Assembly (NCBI GenBank): GCA_031761405.1
Contig: JASEVX010000003.1
Span: forward strand, 15,979,167 to 16,043,166
Source: Serripes groenlandicus
Lineage: Eukaryota > Mollusca > Bivalvia > Cardiida > Cardiidae
Reading direction: 5' to 3'
Length of the DNA: 64,000 bases
Of this stretch, positions 20,490 to 32,500 are shown piece after piece. The position numbers and the translations under genes were made by a program. Below the pieces are notes generated by a model. It saw only the letters and a program-made list of their open reading frames with translations, was not told where the DNA came from and did no database searches. Position 1 is the first letter of the stretch. Each line of letters starts with the position of its first letter.

Positions 20490-20615
20490 AGCCTTTTTGT
20501 CGAAGGCGTGAACCGCCTATCACATTGCCTTTAGTCCAACAAATGATGGCCAAGCTGGGTTTCAAACTCACCACCCCTGGATTGACAGCACGTGTCTGTA
20601 GTGGGCTAGACTGAC
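20490..20615 (-). mobile_element. tRNA-like SINE head fragment
   Basis: Reverse-strand reading shows GTCAATCCAGGGGTGGTGAG TTTGAAACCCAGCTTGGCC, the anticodon and B-box half of the first SINE family. The body is unclear. Confidence 0.5.
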
Positions 20616-20796
20616 AGCAGAGAGAAGAGTATTAATCCTTTCCACATAGTATACCTTACCTTTGGGACTGATTCCAGCCTATGAATATAGAGATATTCTC
20701 TTTCTGAGTCTCACTAGAAAACCAACATTATCGACTCAGATCAGCCTAATCCGGGCCGACACATTCCGTCCAGTTATATCAAGGCATTGTCATGGT

Positions 20797-20976
20797 AAGT
20801 TACCAGTACTACTGATCCATTTATCCCGACACCGGCGAGTCAATCGTAATGCTTATCCCATCATCCGGAGTGCAGAGAATGGAAAGCCTTTACTACCATG
20901 TGTTGTTAGTATTTGGTATGATCTGTCTTGGGAACGAACTCGCGACCTCCGCACGGAGGCGGACACTCTACCAAGG
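20797..20976 (-). mobile_element. tRNA-related SINE (second family), reverse, 3'-truncated
   Basis: On the reverse strand: TTGGTAGAGTGTCCGCCTCC (A box and anticodon region), GAGGTCGCGAGTTCGTTCCC (B box), then the body to GGATCAGTAGTACTGGTAAC. Confidence 0.72.
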
Positions 20977-20979
20977 TAG

Positions 20980-21479
20980 ACATTGTGAAACAGACCATAC
21001 ATTAAAAGGTAGTAATTAAAACATATTTCACAATAAATATTTATTTCTTTAAAATATATATAGACATATTGTACAACATCTCTGCACAATTATATTTCAA
21101 TATGCCACAACATGCTTTATTTACAAGTTAAATGAATCTAACACAATATCGGGCAATTTTAGACTCATTCAATGCCGAGTAAGCAAACAAAAAGGTGCTT
21201 TTATCATAAAGAGGATATCTGCGAGTTATTTCTAGGCGAATCTTATAACTATTAGAATGTCATGTACTCGGTAGTACACCAACACAACCAGTGAACATAA
21301 ATCAACTTACACCATTTGTGTTTTAGCCGTACTTTACTGAAACCAAGAATATTTTGGACATGTTTTTAATACTTCTACACTTTATACAAACAGTGCCAAT
21401 GAAGATCAGACTCTGTAAACTACAAAATGATTTGTTTTCCAGTAGTAACGCTCATAATTGGTCATAAAATGTTCAATTG
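20980..21479. other. Intergenic, nothing recognised
   Basis: AT-rich sequence without matching splice sites, tRNA signals or known repeat phrases. Confidence 0.5.
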
Positions 21480-21662
21480 ACGTTAACAGGAATCTTCAAC
21501 AACTTGTGGCAAACAGAGAAATCGCTCATAATAGACACTTTTTCCTTTTGCCAACTCTTTAAAGATCAAGCTACAAACTTTTTACTTAAGAATTTTACTA
21601 TATTCTTATCAAATGATTTCCAAGTCTTCTTTTGCAGATTTGACAGATGTGGGAAAGGGTTT
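21480..21662 (+). mobile_element. Degenerate type B MITE
   Basis: Hairpin remnant CTTGTGGCAAACAGAGAAAT with TTTTTCCTTTTGCCAACTCT, right end TTGCAGATTTGACAGATGTG GGAAAGGGT. Confidence 0.5.
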
Positions 21663-21888
21663 ATACAAGATTTTCCTTGAAACCTCCTCTGCATAAATAT
21701 TTTTGACGTATTGAGGGAAATTGGAAGTGTTAGTATAGCATATCAGGTAAAAAGTGATGATAAGAAAAAGATCCTACTTCATAACTTGTAAACAAGATGG
21801 GCAGGCACACATGGAATAATGTAAACAGATATGCATGCAGTCACCAAACACAAAAAGACTAACTGGATCAAGAAAACATTGCAGTTAC

Positions 21889-22128
21889 CTAACCCCTTCC
21901 CTGATACATCAAATCTGCAGCAGACTATTTTTGAAAACATCAAGGTAAAAGTATAGAAAATCTCTTTGATTGAAAGGGAAATTATTGATTAGAGTTGAAA
22001 CATTGTGGAAAATGGAGAACAAAAATGCTCCATTATGAGCAATTTCTCCATTTGCTGCAATGTTTTCAGACATCATCTGCTGTAAACACAGACACATCAA
22101 ATCACATCTACAAGTGGGAAAGTGTTAA
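21889..22128 (-). mobile_element. Type B MITE, complete
   Basis: CTAACCCCTTCCCTGATACA .. TACAAGTGGGAAAGTGTTAA. The right arm is GAGCAATTTCTCCATTTGCT. Confidence 0.7.
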
Positions 22129-22365
22129 AAAGAAATTATTTCTATATTGTCCAAATGCTGTCAATTTTGTTTTTGTTTATTCAAGATTGAAATTTCATTT
22201 CATCATGAATTAAATATAAGATGGACTTGTCTCGTCACCAAAGGTTTTCCATTTCTTTTAACCTCAAGCCATATAGAATCCACACAATTAAAACTCTAAG
22301 TAAATGCACAAAATAATGAACAGTGTCAACACATGTTCATAACAACATAAAAAGAAAGTTTAGTA

Positions 22366-22487
22366 GTCAATTAGAGCTCTAGAAAAGGGGCTTATTTCTT
22401 GCTCTAAACCAAAGAATATGTTGTGTGTACTCAAATTAATTGTCTGGGATGCTTCATGAGTACCACAACACAGGGTTTTAACCCTTT
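22366..22487 (+). mobile_element. Hairpin MITE (CAGAG family), diverged, right end lost
   Basis: TTAGAGCTCTAGAAAAGGGG at the left, then the eroded hairpin ATATGTTGTGTGTACTCAAA .. TGAGTACCACAACACAGGGT. It is cut by the next TTAA MITE. Confidence 0.6.
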
Positions 22488-22698
22488 CCATCATAAAGAC
22501 GCTTTCTGACGCCTCTGCAGCAGACGACTTTTTGAAAACATGGCGACAAAAGAAGAAATTGCTCAAAACGAGCAATTTCTCCTTTTGTCACGATGTTTTC
22601 AACTCTATTAAATTATTGTACTTTCATGTTCCCAAATGATTTCTGCTACGTTTTCAAAATCGTCTGCTGCAGATTCGTGGTATGAGGGAAAGGGTTGA
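22488..22698 (+). mobile_element. TTAA MITE, A/B hybrid
   Basis: Type A-like tips (TTAACCCTTTCCATCATAAA, TATGAGGGAAAGGGTTGA) around a type B-like right half (TTGTACTTTCATGTTCCCAA). Apex TTGCTCAAAACGAGCAA. Confidence 0.8.
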
Positions 22699-22922
22699 CC
22701 CTTTCCCTCATATAGACGCTTTCTGACGCCTCTGCAGCAGACGGCTTTTTGAAAACATAGTGTAAAAAGAAGAAATTGCTCAAAATGAGCAATTTCTTCT
22801 TTTGCCACAATGTTTTCCACTTTAAGTCGTAGGTTATCCATTTAATTGTAGAGATTTTCTATTTTTTGACAAAATATGTTCAGTCGTCTGCTGCAGAATT
22901 GTTGTATGAGGGAAAGGGTTAA
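22695..22922 (+). mobile_element. TTAA MITE, type A, abutting its neighbour
   Basis: The junction reads GGGAAAGGG|TTGA|CCCTTTCCC, a shared mutated TTAA. Right end TATGAGGGAAAGGGTTAA. Apex TTGCTCAAAATGAGCAA. Confidence 0.87.
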
Positions 22923-22959
22923 TGAGTAATAAGAGATATTATGGAGCAAATACCATTTC

Positions 22960-23600
22960 ACTCACTATCAAGGCCTCTGTTCACAAGGTTTTTGTAGTGA
23001 CCTAGTTATTTACATCACATGATAGTTCCGATCCTGATTGGGATTTAATGAAGATGGGATGAAAAATGTGGTCTCTTATGTATTCACAAGGCTAAATCTT
23101 AAATATGACCTAGTTTTGGAACCCACATGCCCAGTTTCATTCCTGACTGGAAATTGATGGAGATGAATATGCTGATATTTCATGAGGATTTAATGAAAAA
23201 TGAGGCCTTAAATGTGTTCATATGGTTTTTCTAAAATTTGACCTATTGACCTGTTTTTTGACCCCACATGACCCAAGTTTCAAACATGACTAGGATTTAA
23301 TTGAGAGGAATGTTCTGGTGATTTTACATAATGATTTGATGAAAAAATGTGACTCGGAGACCAGTTTTGAATCCAACTTGGATCTATGGAGATGCATTTT
23401 CTGATGAACCCTTATGATAATTTAATGAAGAAAAAAAGTGACTTCTACACTACAGTGTTCCTAAGCTTTTCACAAATTTGATCTAGTGACCTCGTTTTCC
23501 AGCCATGTGACCCAGATTAGTGTTTGACCGAGATTTGATGAACTTTCATGAAGATTGGATGTTTAATGTGGCCTGAATAGTGTTCACAAGGTAAATGTAT
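22960..23600 (+). repeat. Diverged tandem repeat, GACCTAGTGACC motif
   Basis: Repeats of TGTTCACAAGGTTTTT, TTGACCTATTGACCTGTTTT, GACCCCACATGACCCAAGTT and GAAGAT(T/G)(G/T)GATGA, similar to 13600-14440. Confidence 0.65.
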
Positions 23601-23692
23601 TATATATACAGTACACATATAATAGAAGTTCAACAAGACATAACTTTTGCTCTCTGACATTTCTCTATGGTGTTTAATATTTCAATCTAGTT

Positions 23693-23902
23693 TTAATCCC
23701 TTCCCACATACAACAACTCTGCAGCAGATGACTTTGTAAACGTCTTGGCAAAAACACAGAAAATCCCTTTAAATGAAAGAACAATAATTGAAAAGAAGGA
23801 GAAATTGCTTGTTTTGAGCAATTTCCTCTATTGTCACCATGTTTTCATTAAACCGTCGACTGCAGAGGCATCAGAAAGCATCTACATGAGGGAAAGAGTT
23901 AA
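23693..23902 (-). mobile_element. TTAA MITE, mixed type
   Basis: TTAATCCCTTCCCACATACA .. TACATGAGGGAAAGAGTTAA. Apex TTGCTTGTTTTGAGCAA. Confidence 0.72.
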
Positions 23903-23999
23903 TCAACTTTTAGATATGGCCTCAGACAAACTGACAGACAATGTAAAACCAATAGCCCATCAGCCTCCAGCTTTGGATGCTGCAATAACAATTATTGAA

Positions 24000-24125
24000 T
24001 AAAGTTGTAAACATAGAGACAAAAAGTGAAAATGCTCATAATGAGCAATATCTCCTTTAGTCACAAAGTTTTCAAAAAACGTCTGCTGCAGATGTGTCAG
24101 AAATCATGTGTAGGTGGTAAAGGGT
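24000..24125 (-). mobile_element. Type B MITE, right half
   Basis: GTTGTAAACATAGAGACAAA, apex TGCTCATAATGAGCA, AAACGTCTGCTGCAGATGTG, end GGTGGTAAAGGGT. Confidence 0.6.
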
Positions 24126-24495
24126 CTGGAGCTTACCTCAATTGTAACTAGAATGATCTGTTCAACTTACTCTCTTAGTCAAGATATTACGCAAGTCTAT
24201 ATTAACATGTACCCCAATGCAAACAACATTTAAAGTGGGAACAGGCCAAAGTGCTCACTTTGTCACGTTCCAAGATACATGGTGTTCTTATGACATGTTC
24301 TCCAAAGAGATTACTTTAGAAATAATGGAGTAGTATAAGGTCATAAAAGAACTAATCCAAACTGGAAGTCAAGATGGTGGACATCGAAAGTATGAGCATA
24401 GGTTACTTTACATACAGTCGATGTTACCTTCACTTAATTAAACACTTTTGAATGAAACTAAACTAAGAATTATGTCCATAGGACACAAATGCCCG
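24126..24495. other. Intergenic, nothing recognised
   Basis: No exon, RNA gene or repeat phrase seen in about 370 bp between MITE copies. Confidence 0.5.
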
Positions 24496-24651
24496 TTTTA
24501 CACTTTCCCACATACAACAAATGACTTAAGAAACATTCAAGAAAAAATCTCTATAAATGAAGGAATAATTATTAAAAAGAATTGAAACATTGTGGCTTAA
24601 GGGAGAAATTACTCTTTATGAACAATTTCACCTATGGCTACAATATTCTTC
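24496..24651 (-). mobile_element. Type B MITE, truncated at right
   Basis: ACACTTTCCCACATACAACA .. hairpin GGGAGAAATTACTCTTTATG AACAATTTCACC, interrupted at the next copy's TTAA. Confidence 0.6.
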
Positions 24652-24881
24652 TTAACCCTTTCCCTGATATGACAATTCTGCAGCAGACGACTTTGAACGT
24701 ATTTTGTCAAAACATAGAAAATCTCCATAATTGAATGGATAACCTATGACAACAAGTGGAAAACATTGTGGCAAAAGGAGAAATTGCACGTTCTGTGCAA
24801 TTTCTTCTTTTGTCACTATGTTTTCAAAAAGCCGTCTGCTGCAGAGGCGTCAGAAAGCGTCTATATGAGGGAAAGGGTTAA
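24652..24881 (-). mobile_element. TTAA MITE, type A
   Basis: TTAACCCTTTCCCTGATATG .. TATGAGGGAAAGGGTTAA, 230 bp. Apex TTGCACGTTCTGTGCAA, the same as the copy at 10075. Confidence 0.88.
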
Positions 24882-25172
24882 GTCTTCTGTGTGTGAGAAT
24901 GGGTTGTGTACTCAGATCATAATATTGAATGCTGAGCAATATAACACGCTGGTAAAACTTAGGTGAGGCAATAATCATATCCAAAGTGATAATAAAACAC
25001 ATTTTGGATGGACAAGAGTACACTTTAAATGCTTCTCATACCAAAGTCAGGGCAAAACAAAACTCAATGAAATATACACATTGCAAACAATCTTGGTCCC
25101 ATTCAGCACTTTACCTAAAATAATATGGTATTTTTTAGAGTCCCCTGCTTTGGAAACATATATAAAATAGTG

Positions 25173-25400
25173 TTAACCCTTTCCCAAATATGTCAAATCT
25201 TTAGCTGAAGACTTAGTTAACATCTGGTTAAAAATATGGCAAACCACTATAAATGAAAGTTGAATCATTGAATAGAGTTGAAAATATTGTCGCAAAAGGA
25301 GAAATTGTTCATTATGAGCGATTCCTCCTATTGTCACAATGTTTTCAAGGGTCACCTATTGGAGAGGCACCAGTAAGCGTCTGTATGTGGGAAAGGTTAA
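25173..25400 (-). mobile_element. Type B MITE, complete
   Basis: TTAACCCTTTCCCAAATATG .. TGTATGTGGGAAAGGTTAA. Hairpin GAAAATATTGTCGCAAAAGG .. CCTATTGTCACAATGTTTTC. A fragment with a related hairpin follows at about 25420-25505. Confidence 0.72.
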
Positions 25401-25659
25401 ATTTGAAAGAAACAAATTTAACAAGACTTGAAAATATTGTCAGAAAAGGGGACATTGTTCAATTGGAGCAAATTCTCCTATGAATACAACATTTACAAAA
25501 ATGTCAAGCATCAAGCCTTCTTTATAAGGAAAAATTTTAAACTTTTTGTCCTAGACATCTTTAAAAAACAATGCCGGGGACCAAAGTATTCATTCCCATT
25601 CTCTTCTTCAATACATAAACTCTTTGAATACTTATCTGGTAAACTGAAATACACCAATC

Positions 25660-25880
25660 CTTTCTTGTATGCAGAAATGTTTTGATGCATCTGCAGCAGT
25701 CGACTTTTGAAAACAGTGTGGCAAAAGGAGAAATTGCATATAATGCAAAATTTCACCCTTTGCCACTATGTTAACAACTCTATTAAATAATAATACTTTC
25801 ATTTAGATAGATTTTCCATATTTTTGCCAAAGTGTTTTCAAAGTTGTTTGCTGAAGTTTTTTCCCGAGGGAAAGAGTTAA
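25660..25880 (+). mobile_element. Type B MITE, left tip lost
   Basis: GATGCATCTGCAGCAGTCGA, hairpin GTGTGGCAAAAGGAGAAATT GCATATAATGC, end CGAGGGAAAGAGTTAA. Confidence 0.65.
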
Positions 25881-26084
25881 AACAACATCAGGTTGTTTGA
25901 CAATAATATAATTTAGTAGAATAATTCTTAATTCTTATTGATGACATTCTACGCCATATTCATAGACCAATTTTGAAAACTTTGCTGTCTAAGGAACAAT
26001 TATTGCTGAAAAGAAGCAATTTCTACTTTGACCACAATCTTTCCAACTGTATATCAAATGACTACTCCTAAATTATATGATAAT

Positions 26085-26320
26085 TTAAACCTTTCCCCAC
26101 ATACAACAAATCTGCAGCAGACGACTTTGAAAACATATTGACAAAAATATGAAATATCTCTATAAATCTTTATAAATGAGTTAATTATTAAATAGAATTG
26201 AAAACATTGTGGCAAATGGAGAAAATGCTCATTATGAGCAATTTCTCCTTTTGCCAATGTGTTTTCAAAAGTCGTCTGCTGCAGAGGCGACTGAAAGCAT
26301 CTACATGTGGGAAAGGATTA
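26085..26320 (-). mobile_element. Type B MITE, complete
   Basis: TTTAAACCTTTCCCCACATA .. ACATGTGGGAAAGGATTA. Hairpin GAAAACATTGTGGCAAATGG AGAAAATGCTC with ATTATGAGC, nearly perfect. Confidence 0.75.
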
Positions 26321-26447
26321 TTAACATGATTTTTCTCAGGTTTTTAAATAGTGGACGACTATAAAAATGTGATATTGAGTAAACTGTTTGGTGGAACAGA
26401 GAATGTGATTATCATAATGGATGGATCTATTTGTGTTTTAAACAGCC

Positions 26448-26530
26448 TCAGGTTGATCCCGATTCCCCTGATTCCCCCGATTCCTCTGCTTTTTGTTTCT
26501 TAGCTGGAGAACACCCGGGTTCTGAGGAAC
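26448..26530 (-). CDS. BCL7A: BCL7 exon 5 (C-terminus)
   Basis: Reverse-strand acceptor ATATTTTCAG|GTTCCT. Two bases complete Gly, then [26 protein letters not shown] and TGA at 26450-26448. The lysine-rich PAKKQK matches the C-terminal PPSKKMK-like patch of BCL7 proteins. Confidence 0.88.
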
Positions 26531-29500
26531 CTGAAAATATAATAACAACAACGTCAACAACAATCATAGTTAGTGCCCATGTCACTCCCCCATACATTAT
26601 AAATCATTTTAACATTTCCCACTTGCAGGAGATTGCTTTTAAAAACATACTGGCAAGAGGAGAAATTGCTCATAACCCTTTCCCTCATATGACAATTCTG
26701 CAGCAGACGACTTTAAACTTATTTTGTCAAAACATAGAAAATCTCCATAGTTGAATGGATAACCTATGACTAAAAGTGGAAAACATTGTGGCAAAAGGAG
26801 AAATTGCACGTTTTGTGCAATTTCTTCTTTTGTCACTATGTTTTCAAAAAGCTGTCTGCTGGAGAGGCGTAAGAAAGTGTCTATATGAGGGAAAGGGATA
26901 ATGAGCAAGTTCTCATTTTGCAAAATGTTTTCATCTCCATGATTCAATAAAAACACATGTCTTCATTATCTTCCCAATTTCACACAAAATGCTTTCAAAG
27001 TCTTTAGCTGCAGAATTTGTTGTATCTGGGAAAATATTTCCAAAATTGCATTATAATAAAGAGTTAAGCTTTCACAGTCCTTGATGGCTATGTTTTTGAA
27101 CCAATCATTTTCATTTTAGCTTTAACCCTTTCCCTCATACCACAATTCTGCAGCAGACTACTTTGACCAGATTTTGTCAAAAAATAGAAAATCTCTATAA
27201 TTGAATGGATAACTTATGAATAAAAGTGGAAAACATTGTTGCAAAAGGAGAAATTTCTCATTTTGAGCAATTTCTTCTTTTGTCACTATGTTTTCAAAAA
27301 GCTGTCTGCTGCAGAGGCATCAGAGAACGTCTATATGAGGGAATGATCACACATTTGAAATCAATTTAAAATCAGGTCAGCACTACACCAGTGTCAGGGA
27401 AAGTATTGTAATTTTATCCCATTTCTTTTTACCCTAGCTCGTATTGGAATAGGAATATTTAGTCATTTTTGTAGAGGACCTCCGGGTGAACATTCCTGTC
27501 AGTTGCCATTGAAACCCAAAATCTGAATGCATAAGCATAATTGAAGGAATTTTGGTGAGGACATCGAGAGGATGCTTGCTCTGAAGTTTCATTCCAATTG
27601 ACCCACTGGTTACAGAAGAGAAATAGTTGACACACAGACAACCCATGACGGATGCCAGACAAATGGCGATCACAATAACTCAATAACTTGTGCTCAGGTC
27701 AGCAAAACAAATCCATGCCTTTGTTTGCCGCAAAGAAATAAACAAGGGTCTGCAAATAATTAACTTTGTCACAGTGAAACGGACGCATTGATTGATTGGA
27801 GTTTAACGCCGTTTGTAACAATTTCTCAGTTATATCACGGCAGCCAGTTCACCTACTCATGCATTTTCTGTTTTTTTCACACCAGTACTCCAAACAACAA
27901 TATTCCCAAGCAACTGGCTGCTTTTCCACATAGACTTAGCCCATTGGTGGAAGACGAATGACGCATGTCGCATTGAAAGAAAGTTGGCTGAGCCGGGATT
28001 CAAACTCTCAACCCCAGGATTGACAGCCCGCATCGCTACCGAGCTACCGGGGCTCGGCGAGACAAGTTATCCAAGTCATTTAGGCAAGCAACCTGAAAAT
28101 CATACTTCTAATTTTGCTGCCATACTATTGGTGTAATAATCTACAATTACAAATGTATACATACCATTGGATTCTTCATTCTGATTATCATTTCTGACTA
28201 ATTTCAAGGCTGAAAGCAACGCAAACAAAAACATTTTATAATGTATAGGTTTAAGAGAAAATAATTCTCACTATAAAAGGTAACTTATCTCTTTATTGCT
28301 ACAGTTACTATCTAACTAAATACCTTTTTTTTTAATAAACATGTTTTTTTCAGCATAAAAATATCCAACTTCATTATAGTCATACAATTTCTTTATCCTT
28401 TCCCATATACAGATGCATTTTGATAAATATGCAGCACAAGACTTTTGTCATAATGTTTTCATCTATTATTATTAACAAGAAATATCTTTAAAAAAGATAA
28501 ACGGCGATCAATATGAGAAAACACTAAGAAATGGAACATGTCCATTCAAAGCTGAGAATACGTCACATGACTGGAGATTACACGAGGCTCCCAAGAGGTG
28601 TATAAGTTTCAATTGTCGAAAAATAACTGAAAACTTATCATGTTTCAAAAATAATTAATATTTTCCTCTTAAATATTGCATTTCATACGTTTTCACTGAC
28701 TTTATTCACAGAAATTTATTTCTTAAGGAAAACAATTAAAGGTTAGTATGCAGAACATTTTATTTTAAAACTTCACCTTATTAGTGCCTCTCGTAGGATC
28801 GCCAACTTAACTGAACCAATCAAAACGTTTTATTTCCTTTATTTCTTCGACATTATTCATTAAATACAACACTTGATTGGTCTACAATATAGATTGTTTA
28901 CTTTATCATGATGATCTCTTTGTAATGAATTATCCTATCTTTCATTATCAAACCAAATCCACCTACCTTCACTCATACTGTTACTATTATCATTACTGTC
29001 GTTATCTTTATCAGGAAAGGAGAGATTAGAATCTTCATTAATCGCACCAGATCCGCTGTAATTTCCGTCTGAATCCTGGGACTGTCCGGTACCCTCATCA
29101 GGGTAGATACCTGTAAACATGAGCAGATGAATATAATAGATTAGTACATATTTGACCCTTTCCGACAAACAACAAATCTGCAGCAGACATATACTTTGTT
29201 AAGATCTTGACAAAAATATGGAAAATCTCTACAAATGAAAGTATAGTAAATAGAGGTGAAAACATTGCGCTCGTCATGAGCAATTTTTCCATTTGCAATT
29301 TTTTTTTCAAAAGAGGTCTACTGCAGAGGCGTCAGAGATGCCTATATGTGTCTGCTGCAGAGGCGTCAGAGATGCCTATATGTGTCTGCTGCAGATGCAT
29401 CAGTGAGTGCCTAAATGTGGGAAAGTGTTAAAGGTAATGTTGCCTACTATAAATATATACATATGTACATTACATACTAACATAAGCATGTATAATTCAG

Positions 29501-32500
29501 TGACATAACTCTTAGCATGATAGGTTATTTTCGCCTGTAAGACTTTTGAAAAATATACGTTTTCTTCAGAAGTTCAAAATATTTGCTTAAATAGAATCAG
29601 TGTCAAATAGTTTTATCTCAGAACAGACCCTATGTTTTATGGACCCTGATCAACATCTTAACTGCTTGCATAAGATATCAATGGTTTGGGGAAACTGGCG
29701 CTAGCATGAAAAGAGTTAAAAGAAATTAATCAAATAGCTGGAAAATGTGCAATTTCATTAGTAGTTTGTTTGGAAAAGATCTTACTTAAACAAGCAATAT
29801 AATCTGGTAAAAATAGGATACGTTAATTTGATAAAGGTGGAACAACATTGAGGGAAAAGGACAAATTACTAAATCTGAGAAATATCCCTTTTTCTGATCT
29901 TTTATTAAAATTTTAAATTTGATGCCACTGCAGCAAACAACATTTACCTATAGACCATTTTATGACATCGTTATTGAAATTAACATCTCAGTTTGATCTT
30001 ACTGATCCAAATTAATGGCTTCTAATCATACACTTTAAAAACATTATGAAACTTAAATTCTTACATTCAGATAGACTATTTAACAAGAGGGCCAAGATGG
30101 CCCTAAATCGATCCCCTAATTGATAGTAAATTAGTAGCAAATATTTAACTGCAAATATCTGGAATTTTTTTATCAGGGAGTGCAAATGAAACTGAAAGGA
30201 GTGGACACTTCTCAAGAAACAGCTTATCAGTAAAGGCCATTTATATCTTGAAATCTAACAAGAACTTTAATAAGAATGGAATTATAAAGTTTTTGTCATT
30301 TTGCACCTTTCCTGATGCCGCCTTGCTGCCCTGTTTTTCAACGAAATCAACAGGGTTCGACATTAACGCACGACCGAACGACATTCACTAGTAGTTCATT
30401 GGTCCGGTCTAGCTACATTAGCATCTGGCAAGACCTACTGGTCGTGTTCTTATTCCATCAATATCTGCCCAAATTTGTTGTCAAACAAATCAAAGGATCC
30501 GATAAGATTTACGGTCGAAAATATTGACTGCCGATTCTCTTCTCGAATGTCTTTTCGGACATTACAATAGCGGCTACTAAAGAAAACAATGTAAACATAC
30601 CGGAAATTATTCTAAACTATTGTCGTAATTTTTGGGATCCCAATTTAATCGTTAGCAGCCGATATTGAAATGTGTGAAAAGTTGCGATTTCTCTTTTAAA
30701 AATTAGTTGTAAAAACCAATTTCAATTAGAAATCTTGTTTTTTCTCTACATGTTTACGCAACATTAGTCTTATTCATAGTAAATTAAAGTGTTTGATTCA
30801 AGTATAAACACGAATGCTAGTTTTATATTTAGCCGATTGATTTGGCATCTCAAATGTTACGACAATAGTTTAGACCAATTTCCGGTATGTTTACATTGTT
30901 TACCGTGGCAGTCATAAAATCATCATAATGTCAAATAAACTGTTTCAATTCGGATTTTCTTCCGATAAAAATGATGACAGCGGTAGTAACAATAAAACAA
31001 GAGGGCCAAGATGACCCTAAATCGATCACCTGATTGATAGTGTATGGTGAGTGTAAGGAACGACAACTCTGCGAAGGTGATTGCCCTTGCATAATACTCT
31101 GCCAAGTGTTACCTCCCTTAGACCATCAATCTAATAACCATATGTCATTTGAAGCAAAAAGTTAATTTTACTCCTTTTCTGATGCTGCTTGGTTGCTATG
31201 CCTTTCAAAAAATCAATATGGCTTGACAAAGTATGTAGATGATCCATAAAAGAACATTTCTACAAAACTATCTTTAAATCAGACAAGCACTTTTATAAGG
31301 ATGCTTTATTAAAGTATTGTCATTTTGCCCCTTTTTTGATGCCGCCTGACTGCCATGTTTTTCGACCAATCAGTATGGCTTGAACAATTTTTATAGAGGG
31401 TCACCCAAGGAACATTTCTACCAAATTATATTTGAATCTGACAGGCAGATTCGGAGGAGAAGATTTTTAAAGTTTGGACATTTTGTCCCCTTTCTGATGC
31501 CGCAGCAACCAAAGTTCTCAATGGAATTTAAATCTTTGAACAATTTTGAAAGAGGACCACCAAAGGAACATTCCTGTGATGTTTGGTGGAAATTGTTCTT
31601 GCGGTTCAGGAGGAGATGATGTTTAAAGCTAAAAGTTAACGACGGACTACGGACGACGGACACAGAGTGATCAGAATAGCTCACCTTGAGCCTTTGGCTC
31701 TAGGTGATCTAAAAAAGGAAAGGAAAAGTCCAAGAAGCTGTAATGAAGATTACAACGCCCAGCGAGCCCTGGAACTCAGGTGGCATGGGGGACAGAGAGC
31801 CAGACGGCCAGACTTTGACAATTAACTCTACACAGACTGTGTTCAAGACATGTGCATGTTTGTTATTTGTGGCGCAGTGACATATTTCAATTAATTACTG
31901 TAATACAGCATATTACCCCTTTCCCACATACAATTGAACAAATCTGAAGCGGAGAAACTCCATAAATGAAAGTATAATTATTGAAAAAAAATGAAAACAT
32001 TGCCATTGTTTTCAAAAGTCGTCTGCTGCAGTCCTGCAGAGGTCACTGGTGTCAGAAAGTGTCTGTATGTGGGAAAGGGTTAATATTTATTATTATATGA
32101 TGTTCTTACTTCAGAAAAGTTATTACAATCAGAAAAAAGTACTGTATCATTTGTGTTTTACTGTTAATTTGAATATCAATCCAAATATACGCTATACAAA
32201 CTGAAGATTTACAAAATTAATCCTTTCTTGGTATATTGCATCATTGATAACATTCATTGGCTGGTCCAGTTGAGATAAGGTCAGGTCTAGTGCATTCCAA
32301 AACTTACTGGACCACTGGTCCAGTAACTAAACAAGAGGGCCATGATGGCCCTATATCGCTCACCTGATTTAATAGAACTTCAATAGTTTTCAAAGTTTTT
32401 ACTCTTTTTAGGCCAATACTTTTGGACAAGAAGATTTTTAAAGTTTTAACAATGCACATATAAGGAAAACAAGCTCCGCCCCCTAGCCCCCATGTTTCTT

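Noticed and set aside
26431..26754. Forward-strand 107-codon frame with [10 protein letters not shown]
   Set aside because: It is the antisense shadow of BCL7 exon 5 plus MITE sequence.
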